From Alphaproteobacteria bacterium UBA2966 (GTDB lineage: Bacteria; Pseudomonadota; Alphaproteobacteria; UBA2966), in contig DEBC01000146.1 of the NCBI GenBank assembly GCA_002348365.1, positions 1 through 27,131 of the forward strand: 27,131 nt of DNA. Direction: 5' to 3'. The notes beneath the pieces are model-generated. The model made no database searches. It was not told where the DNA came from and saw only the letters and a program-made list of their open reading frames with translations. Of this stretch, positions 16,854 to 25,194 are shown in pieces. The position numbers were made by a program, and so were the translations under genes. The stretch's first letter is position 1. Each line of letters opens with the position of its first letter.

Positions 16854-18185
16854 TTAATCGCCGCCCATAATCGACAACAGCCAGTGCCCATCCGGAATTT
16901 GCGCAAATCCGGTGACGCGCGGCAGGGTTAGCGCGATATCAGGAACCAATGTCACAATCAGGATAGCCGCAAGATGAATCATCAGGTACGGCATGAGCTG
17001 TTTCGCGATCACCTCGATTCCCAATCGGGTCAAGCTCGAGGCGACAAACAGGATCAAGCCCATGGGCGGAGTCGCCAGACCCACGGTGACGTTAATGCAC
17101 ATGATAATGGCAAAGTGCAGCGGGTCGACACCCAGCTGGTAAAGCGTCGGCGCCAGAACCGGACCAAGAATGAGAATGGCGGGCACGGCGTCCAGGAACA
17201 TGCCTGTGATCAGAAGCAACACATTGACCAACAGCAGCAGCAAGATCGGGTTCTCGGTTATTGTGAACAAAGCCCGAGCCAGCGCCTGCGGCACGCCGGA
17301 CACGGTGGCAACCCACCCGAATACCGTTGACGTGCCCACGATCAATAGGATCGTCGAGGCGATCAGCCCTGTGCGCAGAAACAGTTGAGGAAGTTCCGTG
17401 ATCGGAAGTGTGCGCATCACGAAGATGCTCAGCACCAGGGCGTAGAAGCATGCCGCACCGGCCGACTCCGTCGGCGTGAACACGCCCGAGAGGATGCCAC
17501 CGATGATGATGATGGGCGTGAGTAGCGGCAGGAACGCCCCTCTAAAGGAAGTCCACATCTCCGTTGCAGAAGCACGTTGTCCACTCTTCGGGTAGTTACG
17601 CTTCTCACCCAGAATCTTGGTCAAGACCATGAGACCGACGCCAATCAAGATCCCCGGGACGAATCCGGCGAGGAACAATCCGGCAACCGAGACCTTCATA
17701 ATGAAGGCGTAAATGATCATGATGATGCTGGGCGGGATGATCGGTCCGATGACCGAAGAGGCTGCGGTCACCGCAGCCGAAAATGCCCGTGTATAACCAT
17801 CACGCTCCATCGCCGGAATCATGATCGAGCCGATGGCCGACGTGTCGGCGACCGCGGAACCGGACAGACCTGCGAAGAGCATGCTGGCCACGATATTCAC
17901 CTGCGCCAGACCGGCGCGGAAGTGACCCACAAGGGCACGGGCGAAGCGGACCATGTTTTCGGTGATGCCGCTGGTATTCATGATCTCGCCAGCGAGCACG
18001 AACAGCGGAATGGCCAGCAGCGGGAACTGGTTGATCCCGCCGAAGATGCGCTGCGGCAGCATCTTGAAGAAGAGGGTCTTGTCGTCGAGCACGAATCCCA
18101 TCAACGGGGCGAAGCCCAACGCGAATACGATCGGCATACCGATCGCCATGGAGCCCAGGAAAATCCAGAAGAATGTTATCGGCAT
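16854..18185 (-). CDS. dctM: TRAP transporter large permease (DctM family)
   Basis: This 443-residue integral membrane protein with about 12 hydrophobic segments forms the ion-coupled transport channel. Recognisable family features are the opening FWIFLGSMAIGMPIVFALGF, AIPLFVLAGEIMNTSGI, GLSGSAVADTSAIGSIMIPAM, PIIPPSIIMIIYAF and FLDAVPAILILGPVLAP. The start has GGGTGAGG at good spacing. It follows the small permease gene after 78 bases and precedes the binding protein gene. Transport is expected to be driven by the sodium or proton gradient, as in other TRAP systems. The sequence appears complete, and its length matches the family. Confidence 0.96.
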   Translation of the reverse strand: MPITFFWIFLGSMAIGMPIVFALGFAPLMGFVLDDKTLFFKMLPQRIFGGINQFPLLAIPLFVLAGEIMNTSGITENMVRFARALVGHFRAGLAQVNIVASMLFAGLSGSAVADTSAIGSIMIPAMERDGYTRAFSAAVTAASSVIGPIIPPSIIMIIYAFIMKVSVAGLFLAGFVPGILIGVGLMVLTKILGEKRNYPKSGQRASATEMWTSFRGAFLPLLTPIIIIGGILSGVFTPTESAGAACFYALVLSIFVMRTLPITELPQLFLRTGLIASTILLIVGTSTVFGWVATVSGVPQALARALFTITENPILLLLLVNVLLLITGMFLDAVPAILILGPVLAPTLYQLGVDPLHFAIIMCINVTVGLATPPMGLILFVASSLTRLGIEVIAKQLMPYLMIHLAAILIVTLVPDIALTLPRVTGFAQIPDGHWLLSIMGGD

Positions 18186-18263
18186 TGCCTCACCCGCTCA
18201 GCCCGAAGGCTCGCCCCCTCAACAAGATCTTTTAATTAGAATTGTCCGTTCGATCCGTGGACC

Positions 18264-18839
18264 TTATTCACCCGACAGCTTCGCTTCATCGGCGTGATGC
18301 ATCTCGGGATCCTCGAACTCGGGCAAGCCGCCCCGCTCCGGATCTATAATACCCACAAACGCACGCAGCCACTGCTCGGCCATCACAAGCAACATGATCG
18401 CGCTTCCGACCGGAACAGCCAGATAGACCCAGAAGAAGGAGATGGGCAGCGACGTCCACTTCTGCGGCCAAGCGTTTAACGCGAGCCCCCAACCCTCATA
18501 GGTCATCTCGTAAAGCAGAAAAATCACGCCCGAGAATACGACCACGTACATGAGAAACTTGATTCGCTCTGGCATGATCCTTGGGAGGTTATCAATCGCA
18601 ACGTGGCCCACACGCTTCAGCACGATGGGCGATGCCAAGAAGACCAGCCACATCATCAGGTATTTTCCGGTTTCCTCGTACCAGGCCAGCGCGTCACCAA
18701 GCACATATCGCCAGAACACCCCGACAAAAATAATGGCGGCGATCATGCCGACCACGACCATCGTGGAGTACTTGCAAACCTCGAGGATCCTATCTGTAAT
18801 CCAATCCAGCCCGTCTGCAACCTTGAGCAGCGCTGTCAT
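18264..18839 (-). CDS. dctQ: TRAP transporter small permease (DctQ family)
   Basis: This 191-residue protein has four hydrophobic segments (about residues 22-42, 55-75, 90-112 and 130-150) in the DctQ pattern. YVLGDALAWYEETGKYLMMW and LVFLASPIVLKRVGHVAID are typical. It partners with the large permease. An upstream frame begins at 18920, but the ATG at 18839 has AGGGGGAGG directly ahead and starts at the usual distance from the first membrane segment. It is the first gene of the operon, 93 bases downstream of a sigma-70-like promoter candidate. Its C-terminal tail is acidic and hydrophilic, consistent with a cytoplasmic end. Confidence 0.94.
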   Translation of the reverse strand: MTALLKVADGLDWITDRILEVCKYSTMVVVGMIAAIIFVGVFWRYVLGDALAWYEETGKYLMMWLVFLASPIVLKRVGHVAIDNLPRIMPERIKFLMYVVVFSGVIFLLYEMTYEGWGLALNAWPQKWTSLPISFFWVYLAVPVGSAIMLLVMAEQWLRAFVGIIDPERGGLPEFEDPEMHHADEAKLSGE

Positions 18840-18931
18840 GGCCTCCCCCTGTTCTCGCGCCATTACCGGTCCGGCGCGGTCTTCGTTCGAGCAAGTATCG
18901 GCCCATGGAATCAGGGCCAATTCGCGAGCGC

Positions 18932-18959
18932 AGCATACGCTTGCGACACGTCATGTCAA
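18932..18959 (-). promoter_or_regulatory. Sigma-70-like promoter candidate for the TRAP operon
   Basis: On the minus strand TTGACA (18954-18959) and TATGCT (18932-18937) are separated by 16 bases. The -35 is a perfect consensus and the -10 matches four of six. Transcription would start near 18925 and give a leader of about 85 bases before dctQ. Confidence 0.5.
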
Positions 18960-19049
18960 TCGGCTCAAACGACTAATTGAGAACACTTACAAACTAGAGA
19001 TTTTTCGACCTACCCATAATCCGGTCTGAAGCCTTTTTACCGCCCGATT

Positions 19050-19682
19050 TTACTGCTTTTCTTGCTTGGGCAAGGTCCCCGTTTTGAGCTTACCGGACCG
19101 CCTGTCGTCGAGCACCGCTTTGACGTCGTAAAACTCTGCATAAATCCGCGGATCGAACCTTTCCAGCAGTTCGAAATACTTATTGACGTATTTCGGATTG
19201 TCCCACTTTCCGGTGCGAAATCGTTGTAACAGATCATCACAAAGCCGGCGCTGAAGATCCTCATTTTCGTTGGCGACGATGAACTTACGCTTGATTTCAG
19301 AGTACGCGATGCTGCGGGTGTCCTTGGCAAGATTCTCCACACGCGTGGGAGATCCGGACGCGACCTGCCGGTCCATGACTTTACGGTGCACGCTGAGGAT
19401 CATGCCGGCAATAACCGTGTCATTGCGAACATACCGATTGTGGACGGCTTTGAAGAATTCGCCGGCAGCGCCAGGCACATGAACACAGTTCTCAAAAATA
19501 CCGTTCATGACCCCGGAATTGGTGTAAATCGCAATGAAAAGATCGTTCAGCGTCTGGCCCAACTCAAAACGATCCTCTTCCGCCGCGACTGGGCTGCCGA
19601 AGCCAAGTGCCAACACCACGGCACATGTCGCCAGTCTTTTGCGGACAGCGCTACATTCAGCTCTTCTTTCCAAATTCAGCAT
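19050..19682 (-). CDS. Secreted protein of unknown function
   Basis: The 210-residue product has a convincing Sec signal peptide: basic n-region RKR, hydrophobic LATCAVVLALGFG, likely cleavage after VAA before EEDRFE. The mature part is mostly helical in character, is rich in charged residues, and contains two Cys (FENCVH and RRLCDD) that could form a disulfide in the periplasm. It ends in a Lys-rich tail. I recognise no family. The ATG overlaps the last base of the stop codon of the upstream luciferase-like gene (TGATG) and has AGGAGCTG just ahead, so the two are translationally coupled. A GTG one codon upstream is possible. No further gene follows in this unit. Confidence 0.8.
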   Translation of the reverse strand: MLNLERRAECSAVRKRLATCAVVLALGFGSPVAAEEDRFELGQTLNDLFIAIYTNSGVMNGIFENCVHVPGAAGEFFKAVHNRYVRNDTVIAGMILSVHRKVMDRQVASGSPTRVENLAKDTRSIAYSEIKRKFIVANENEDLQRRLCDDLLQRFRTGKWDNPKYVNKYFELLERFDPRIYAEFYDVKAVLDDRRSGKLKTGTLPKQEKQ

Positions 19683-20548
19683 CACAGCTCCTGCACCATT
19701 GGAAAAAACTCCTGCATCGCCCCCAAAAGTTCATCGATGGGCCCGTCGAGCCTGAAAGTCAGCTGCGTCACACCAATGTCCTTCCAGGCTTTCGCCGTCT
19801 CCATCCACGCATCCGGGCCGCTGTCGACACCGTGTACAGTGGCCTCAATCCCCAGCTTCCGGGCATCACGCCCGGCCAGTTCCGCTGCGTGACAAAACGC
19901 ATCGTAGTACGCCCGGGTCTGGTTTCCAGGCTGGTCGCCGGAAATGATGAACCATCCGTCCGCCAACCGTCCGGCGCGACGTACGGCAATCTCGCTATTG
20001 GCTCCAATCCACAAAGGTATGGGTCGCTGCAAGGGCATTGGCGCCAGCCCCGCATCCGATACCTTGTGCCATTGACCGCTGAAGGTGACAAGTTCTTCCG
20101 TCCACAATCGCCGTATCAGATGAATCTGCTCTTCCACCCGTTTGCCGCGATCCCCGAAATTCATCCCCAGGGCCTCGAATTCCAGCTCGTTCCAACCCAG
20201 GCCCACGCCAAGGCGTAGCCGTCCACCACTGAGAACGTCGACCTCCGCAGCCTGTTTGGCGACCAGCACGGTCTGACGTTGCGGCAGTATGATGACAGCG
20301 GCATTGATTTCTATGGTCTCGGTGATGGCGGCGATGAATGCCATCAATGTCATGGTCTCGTGATAGGGAAATTCACGCGTGAAACGCGGCGCCATGTGCG
20401 CTGGCCCGCGGGGCGTCCCGGCCTGGATTACATGATCCGGCACGGAAATATGGTTGAAGCCCATATCTTCCGCGGCTTGCACAAAGTCACGGATGACGAT
20501 GCGGTCGCCGCTGAGTCCCGCCTGGTGAAAGTGAATACCGCACTTCAT
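19682..20548 (-). CDS. LLM-class (luciferase-like) oxidoreductase, putatively F420-dependent
   Basis: This 288-residue TIM-barrel protein belongs to the luciferase-like monooxygenase superfamily, which uses FMNH2 or reduced F420. Family features are the N-terminal AEDMGFNHISVPDHV, the central QAAEVDVLSGGRLRLGVGLGWNELEFEALG split by the conserved SGGR, and PIPLWIGANSEIAVRRAGRLADGWF. By eye it is closest to the TIGR03619-type F420-associated group, but many proteobacterial members are not shown to use F420. The start follows TGAGGAATCGAAG. The stop overlaps the start of the secreted-protein gene. It diverges from the HAD-fold gene across 110 bases that carry an inverted repeat. The substrate is unknown. 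Confidence 0.9.
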   Translation of the reverse strand: MKCGIHFHQAGLSGDRIVIRDFVQAAEDMGFNHISVPDHVIQAGTPRGPAHMAPRFTREFPYHETMTLMAFIAAITETIEINAAVIILPQRQTVLVAKQAAEVDVLSGGRLRLGVGLGWNELEFEALGMNFGDRGKRVEEQIHLIRRLWTEELVTFSGQWHKVSDAGLAPMPLQRPIPLWIGANSEIAVRRAGRLADGWFIISGDQPGNQTRAYYDAFCHAAELAGRDARKLGIEATVHGVDSGPDAWMETAKAWKDIGVTQLTFRLDGPIDELLGAMQEFFPMVQEL

Positions 20549-20596
20549 CTTCGATTCCTCATATGGGGCTCAACCACATCGTCGATCGAATAATCG

Positions 20597-20617
20597 TATC
20601 TCGACGCAGTTGAGATA
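20597..20617. promoter_or_regulatory. Inverted repeat between divergent LLM and HAD genes
   Basis: TATCTC and GAGATA flank nine bases in the 110-base divergent gap. The placement suits an operator shared by both genes. There is no regulator nearby to support it. Confidence 0.3.
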
Positions 20618-20658
20618 ATGTAGGGCGCGTCCTCAACACCGCCAAGGAGAGCCGTAGC

Positions 20659-21336
20659 GTGCCCTCTTACCGACTGATCACATTCGATGCCTATTCAGGC
20701 TTGGCTGATTTCAAGACAACGTTGATGCCCGTCATCAAACGAATTCTCTCATTGCCCGATGACGCCGCAGAACCGTTTCTGGCGACATGGCGTGCAAAGC
20801 AGCTTGACGCCGCCGCCCTGTCCAACGCCCTCGGACATGGCCGGACAAGCTTTCATGACTGCACAGCGCTGGCACTGGATTATGCCGCCTTCAAACAGGG
20901 TGTCACCGTTTCTGTAGCTCAACGATCGGACCTGATCGATGCATGGTATCCTCTCAAACCCTGGCCGGAAGCCGACGAAATTCTGACCCAGCTGCGAGAA
21001 CGGGGTTACGAACTGGCGATCCTGTCAAACGGCGACCGCGCCATGCTGGAAGGCATTGCAAGCCAGGTGTCCACCAAGATCGACCATATCTTCTCGACAG
21101 AGGATGTGGGTCTCTACAAACCCGCGCCGGAAGTTTATGACCTGCCCCTCGACGGACTTGGCCTCAAGCGCAACGAATATCTTCATGTTGCCGGCGGGGC
21201 AAACGACGTCATCGGAACAAAGTCCGCCGGCATCTCCTGTTATTGGAATAACAGGATCGGCGACCGGGTTCTGTATCCGCAGTACACCGCGGACTTCGAA
21301 GGCCCTGACTTGCGGGGACTACTGGAGGTTTGTTGA
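20659..21336 (+). CDS. HAD-superfamily hydrolase (haloacid dehalogenase type II fold) with altered active site
   Basis: This 225-residue HAD-fold protein starts with GTG behind AAGGAGAGC. It has nucleophile Asp10 in TFDAYSGL, the cap arginine Arg45 (WRAKQL), the Ser123-Asn124 motif (LSNGD), Lys154 (LYKPAPE) and Asp183 (GGANDVIGTKSAG). The layout matches L-2-haloacid dehalogenases, where these correspond to Asp10, Arg41, Ser118-Asn119, Lys151 and Asp180. The Thr14 equivalent is Gly, however, and the Ser175 and Asn177 equivalents are Ala and Gly. True dehalogenase activity is therefore doubtful, and a phosphatase or another carbon-centred hydrolase is possible. It converges with the HD-domain gene, with 21 bases between the stops. 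Confidence 0.88.
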   Translation: MPSYRLITFDAYSGLADFKTTLMPVIKRILSLPDDAAEPFLATWRAKQLDAAALSNALGHGRTSFHDCTALALDYAAFKQGVTVSVAQRSDLIDAWYPLKPWPEADEILTQLRERGYELAILSNGDRAMLEGIASQVSTKIDHIFSTEDVGLYKPAPEVYDLPLDGLGLKRNEYLHVAGGANDVIGTKSAGISCYWNNRIGDRVLYPQYTADFEGPDLRGLLEVC

Positions 21337-21357
21337 GCCTCCGGAGAAGCCGCCCGA

Positions 21358-21918
21358 TCAGGACGGCGATTGCCAGGGACCGCGGGACACGATGTCGTGA
21401 ACGAGGGGCGCAAAATGCTCCAGCGGGAACGTATCGTAGTCCGGATCAAAGGAAGCCTGATCCCAGTATTCACAGAAGTTAGCGCACGAATCGAACCACT
21501 GGTGGTCACGGTACTTCTCGCGGGCATTCCGATCACGTCCGATGAAATGTCCGTAGTAGTAGTCTTGAAAAATCCCGTGCTTTTCGACCACCCAGGTCAC
21601 TTCCTCCCGGACATATGGCCGCACGATTTCAACCGCAATCGCCGAATGATTTAGGGGAGTCAATACGTCGCCGATGTCATGGACCAGGGCGGCAAACACC
21701 ATCTCGTCATCCGCATTGTCCCGTTCGGCTCGCGTCGCCGTCTGAAGGCAGTGGGTCAGGCGGCTTACAAGGTAGCCGTCCAGTCCTCCATCCAGTTCCA
21801 ACATCGCTTTGAGAATTCGATCCGCGTGGCCCCTGGCCCATTCCTGCTCCACGCCGCGGAGAAACTCATACTCCTCCCCGGTTCCATCCTTCATCGCACG
21901 AAAGGCTACGCGTTCCAT
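21358..21918 (-). CDS. HD-domain protein, putative mixed-valent di-iron oxygenase (PhnZ/MIOX-like)
   Basis: This 186-residue HD-domain protein shows His56 (LTHCLQTA), the His80-Asp81 pair (LVHDIGDVL), His91 (NHSAIA), His114 (EKHGIF) and Asp153 (YWDQASFD). The six residues and their order match the iron ligands of myo-inositol oxygenase and PhnZ, which use a mixed-valent di-iron centre to cleave C-C or C-P bonds with oxygen. The late Asp in a WDxxS context is typical of that branch and unlike simple phosphohydrolases. It follows the PLP-enzyme gene after 15 bases on the same strand, so the two are probably one operon. The substrate is unknown, and no phosphonate genes lie nearby. Confidence 0.82.
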   Translation of the reverse strand: MERVAFRAMKDGTGEEYEFLRGVEQEWARGHADRILKAMLELDGGLDGYLVSRLTHCLQTATRAERDNADDEMVFAALVHDIGDVLTPLNHSAIAVEIVRPYVREEVTWVVEKHGIFQDYYYGHFIGRDRNAREKYRDHQWFDSCANFCEYWDQASFDPDYDTFPLEHFAPLVHDIVSRGPWQSPS

Positions 21919-21933
21919 TGATCTCGCTCTGGC

Positions 21934-22947
21934 TCAAAGGTCCTTGAAGATACCCGTATAGGCGAACAGCGCCGGTGTTCCGCCTGTATGGACGAAAACC
22001 ACATTCTGGTCTTTCTCGAATACGCCCTGGCGCACGAGTCCAATCAACCCGGCCATTGTCTTGCCACTGTATACCGGATCGACGATGAGAGCCTCCTTCC
22101 CTGCCGCCAACTGAATCGCCTCCATTAGCTGCTCATCGGGAAGTCCATAGCCCGGACCGAGATAGCCATCGTCCACGTTGATATCGTCGTCGTGAATCAA
22201 ATCCTGCCGTTGGATCAGTCTGGCGGCAGCCCGCGCCCTGTCCAGCACCCGCTCTCGTTGCGCATCTGCGGGCCGGCGAATGCAGATGCCGTAGACCGGA
22301 ATATTGCTCTCGCGAGATCGCAAACCCACAAGAATTCCGCCGTGGGTCGACGCGCTGCCGCTGGGCGTGACGATGGCATCGATACGCAATCCTCGCTCCA
22401 GGGCCTGATCGAGCAACTCGCCAATCATGTCGACATACCCCAAAGCACCCAAAGGCGGGTGGGTGGGCGCCAACGGAATCACATAAGGATTGCCGCCTTC
22501 GCGCCGCACCCGATCGGCGATGTCCTCGAGCGCCGCATCGGCGCCGTGCTCATCCTCCCCGACGGGAAAATCGTGAAGCCGCACACCCATAAGCTTGAGC
22601 AACAGCACATTTCCGGACTCGTAGTAAGCATCATCCCTGTCGGGGACTCGATTCTCGTGCTGCACCTCACACTTGAGGCCCAGCTTGCTGGCCATGGCCG
22701 CCGTTACCCGGGCATGGTTCGATTGCGTGGCCCCGGTGGTGATTACCGTGTCGGCACCCTTCTCCATTATGTCCCCGAAGTAATACTCAAGCTGCCGGAC
22801 CTTGTTGCCACCAAAGGCGAGACCGGTGAGGTCATCACGCTTCACATAGAGATCCGGGCCTGCCAGCAGCTTCGAGAGGTTGGCCATCAGTTCGAGCGGC
22901 GTCGGCGTCTGAGCAAAGCGCACGCGAGGGTATTGATCGTGGGACAT
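21934..22947 (-). CDS. PLP-dependent D-cysteine desulfhydrase / L-cysteate sulfo-lyase-like protein
   Basis: This 337-residue fold-type II PLP enzyme belongs to the ACC deaminase/D-cysteine desulfhydrase family. The Schiff-base lysine is Lys49 in FGGNKVRQLEYY, Ser76-Asn77-His78 lie in ATQSNHAR, and the PVYSGKTMAGL segment is typical. A four-residue-longer frame begins at 22959, but the ATG at 22947 has GGAG at ideal spacing. The family includes D-cysteine desulfhydrase and CuyA, which removes sulfite from L-cysteate. I cannot separate these from sequence alone. Two sulfatases in the window and a TRAP transporter make an organosulfur role attractive, but this is inference. It diverges from the Mo oxidoreductase genes and leads into the HD-domain gene. 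Confidence 0.9.
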   Translation of the reverse strand: MSHDQYPRVRFAQTPTPLELMANLSKLLAGPDLYVKRDDLTGLAFGGNKVRQLEYYFGDIMEKGADTVITTGATQSNHARVTAAMASKLGLKCEVQHENRVPDRDDAYYESGNVLLLKLMGVRLHDFPVGEDEHGADAALEDIADRVRREGGNPYVIPLAPTHPPLGALGYVDMIGELLDQALERGLRIDAIVTPSGSASTHGGILVGLRSRESNIPVYGICIRRPADAQRERVLDRARAAARLIQRQDLIHDDDINVDDGYLGPGYGLPDEQLMEAIQLAAGKEALIVDPVYSGKTMAGLIGLVRQGVFEKDQNVVFVHTGGTPALFAYTGIFKDL

Positions 22948-22981
22948 GGTCAACTCCATTCAAGTCCAAGGACGATCGATG

Positions 22982-23003
22982 ATATCCAGCAGCTTCGGGA
23001 TAT
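22982..23003. promoter_or_regulatory. Inverted repeat in the PLP-enzyme / Mo-oxidoreductase divergent region
   Basis: ATATCC and GGATAT flank ten bases, giving a 22-base dyad between two divergent transcription units. It is an operator candidate by position only. Confidence 0.3.
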
Positions 23004-23100
23004 GCATCAGGCGGCTTCATCCGCTAACATTGCAGGCTTCGCCGGCTCATCTCCAAGTCCGGCTGACCCGACGACGAATTGTACTGGTGGAGATTGAAGA

Positions 23101-25194
23101 ATGGCGACCAAAAGCCAGCGCCCAGACGGCCAACAAGTCATCCGCGGCGCCTGTCCGCTCGACTGCCCCGATACCTGCAGTTGGGACGTCACCGTAGAAA
23201 GCGGTCAGGCGGTCGATCTGCGCGGTGCGAAGGACCATCCGTTCACGCAAGGCAACCTCTGCGTCAAGGTCAACCGCTACCTGGAACACACCCAGGCACC
23301 CGACCGATTGCTTCATCCCTTGCGTCGAACGGGCAAGAAGGGTGCGGGTGACTTCGAAAGAATTACCTGGGACGAAGCACTCGACGAGATCGGCACCCAG
23401 CTTAAGAATGCGATCGCGAGGCACGGTGGTGAGTCGATATGGCCCTGTGTCGGAACGGGCCACATGGGCTTTCTCCAAGGCATGTGGGGCTCGGGGTTCA
23501 GGCTTTGGAATGCGCTTGGTGCCTCGCGGCATCGCGTGACGATCTGCTCCGTCGCCGGCGTTGCCGGTGTGACCATGACTGTCGGACAACCGACGGGGAT
23601 GGATCCGGAGGACCTGCCGAAGTCCAAACTCATCATCATGTGGGGTTACAATCCGCTGTCTACGGGCAATCACGCCTGGCGATTCATTTCGGAGGCCCGT
23701 CGCAACGGCGCACATCTTGTCGCCATCGATCCCATCCGCACGCGTTCGGCCGCCCAGGCGGATGAGCACATTCCGATTCTGCCTGGTACCGACGCTGCAC
23801 TTGCCCTGGGCCTGCTCAATGTCATCGTCAACATGGGCGCCGAGGATGCAGACTACCTGGAAACGCACACATCGGATTGGCCGAAATTCCGAGACCGCAT
23901 CCTGCAGTACACGCCTAAGCGCGTGGCAGAGATCACGCGTGTCCCGGTCGAAACGATCCATTCGTTGGGCCGCCGCATAGCGACCACGCGGCCGACAGCG
24001 ATCCGTTCATCCATGGGCATGCAACGCCACGCCGGCGGCGGCATGGCGATCCGTGCTCTCAACGCCATTCCCGCAGTCACAGGTGACTGGCAGTATCCCG
24101 GTGGCGGCGCAATTTACTCGACGGGTGCGGCGTTCGTGGGCAACGCCGCCAAGCTGCGCCAAGGCGATTTCAAACGCCAGACCACGCGCGAACTCACGAC
24201 GACCAGAATGGGCGAGATCCTCCTGGAGCGCGACGACCCGCCCGTCGATGCCCTGATCCTCTACGGCGCCAATCCCGCGGCAAGTTCTCCTCAGCAGGAA
24301 ACACTCCGGCGCGGATTGTCCCGCGAGGACCTGTTCACGCTCGTCATCGAGAACTTCCCGACCGATACCGTGGACTACGCTGACATCGTGCTGCCCTCGA
24401 CCATGCAGACTGAGCACGCCGATATCCATAACGCCTTCGGTCACATGTATCTCCAATGGAACGAGCCCGCGGTGGCACCGGCCGGCGAATGCCTCCCGCA
24501 TTCAGAGATATTCCGGCGGATCGCACGCGTGATGGGCCTCAACGAGCCCTGCCTCTACGACAGCGACGATGACCTGGCGCGGGCCCTCCTGGATACCGAT
24601 CATCCAGCGCTCGCCGGCATCACGTTGGAAAAGCTCAAAGAGCAGGGCTGGATGCGCTTGAACCTTCCGCGGCCCTATTTGCCGTTTGCGGAAGGATTTC
24701 CCACGGAGTCCGGAAAACTCGAATTCAATTCATCCAAAGCCAGCGCTAAGGATCTGGACCCAATACCGGGCTTCACTGAACCCGGAGAAGTGACAGATGA
24801 CGAGCTCGCCAAGCGGTACCCGCTGGCTCTGGTCGCGCCGGCATCTCACTACTTCCTCAATACGAACTTCGGCAACATGCCGGAGATGCTTCAGCGCGCG
24901 GGTCCGCGTCGTGTGACCCTGAACCCGGAAGACTCTTTGTTGCGCGGACTTTCAGACGGCGATGTCGCGCGCATTTTCAATGATCGCGGGGCCTTCGAGG
25001 CTGAGATTGTTGTGAGCGACGTGGTACAGCCGGGTGTCGCCGCAAGCACAAAAGGCTATTGGCCCAAAATCATGGGGCAGAACGCGAACCTCAACCTGAC
25101 AGTGGCCGAACGTGATTCGGACATGGCGGGGGGTGCGGTGTTCCACGACAACCGGGTGGAAGTCGAGCTGCTGCGCCGCGCCGAAGCCGCATAA
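23101..25194 (+). CDS. Molybdopterin oxidoreductase with 4Fe-4S site (DMSO reductase family), copy 1
   Basis: This 697-residue enzyme of the DMSO reductase/formate dehydrogenase superfamily has an N-terminal 4Fe-4S site formed by Cys18, Cys22, Cys26 (CPLDCPDTC) and Cys54 (GNLC). Bis-molybdopterin domains follow, with IIMWGYNPLSTGNH, IDPIRTRSA, GMQRHAGGG and LILYGANPA. A C-terminal molydopterin dinucleotide-binding domain begins near PLALVAPASHYFLN. The probable Mo-ligand region is TICSVAG (Cys149, Ser150). No Tat signal is visible, so it is likely cytoplasmic. TGGAGATTGAAGA precedes the ATG. The stop abuts the start of a close paralogue. No membrane anchor or separate Fe-S subunit is seen. 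Substrate unknown. Confidence 0.95.
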   Translation: MATKSQRPDGQQVIRGACPLDCPDTCSWDVTVESGQAVDLRGAKDHPFTQGNLCVKVNRYLEHTQAPDRLLHPLRRTGKKGAGDFERITWDEALDEIGTQLKNAIARHGGESIWPCVGTGHMGFLQGMWGSGFRLWNALGASRHRVTICSVAGVAGVTMTVGQPTGMDPEDLPKSKLIIMWGYNPLSTGNHAWRFISEARRNGAHLVAIDPIRTRSAAQADEHIPILPGTDAALALGLLNVIVNMGAEDADYLETHTSDWPKFRDRILQYTPKRVAEITRVPVETIHSLGRRIATTRPTAIRSSMGMQRHAGGGMAIRALNAIPAVTGDWQYPGGGAIYSTGAAFVGNAAKLRQGDFKRQTTRELTTTRMGEILLERDDPPVDALILYGANPAASSPQQETLRRGLSREDLFTLVIENFPTDTVDYADIVLPSTMQTEHADIHNAFGHMYLQWNEPAVAPAGECLPHSEIFRRIARVMGLNEPCLYDSDDDLARALLDTDHPALAGITLEKLKEQGWMRLNLPRPYLPFAEGFPTESGKLEFNSSKASAKDLDPIPGFTEPGEVTDDELAKRYPLALVAPASHYFLNTNFGNMPEMLQRAGPRRVTLNPEDSLLRGLSDGDVARIFNDRGAFEAEIVVSDVVQPGVAASTKGYWPKIMGQNANLNLTVAERDSDMAGGAVFHDNRVEVELLRRAEAA

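Noticed and set aside
22192..23097. Plus-strand open frame (301 codons) opposite the PLP enzyme
   Set aside because: It is a shadow of a gene with intact PLP motifs. It also runs up to the Mo oxidoreductase start without a plausible product.
23047..23961. Minus-strand open frames inside the tandem Mo oxidoreductases (also 24952-25578 and 26044-26580)
   Set aside because: They recur at matching positions in both copies because the coding strands are duplicated. The products resemble no family.
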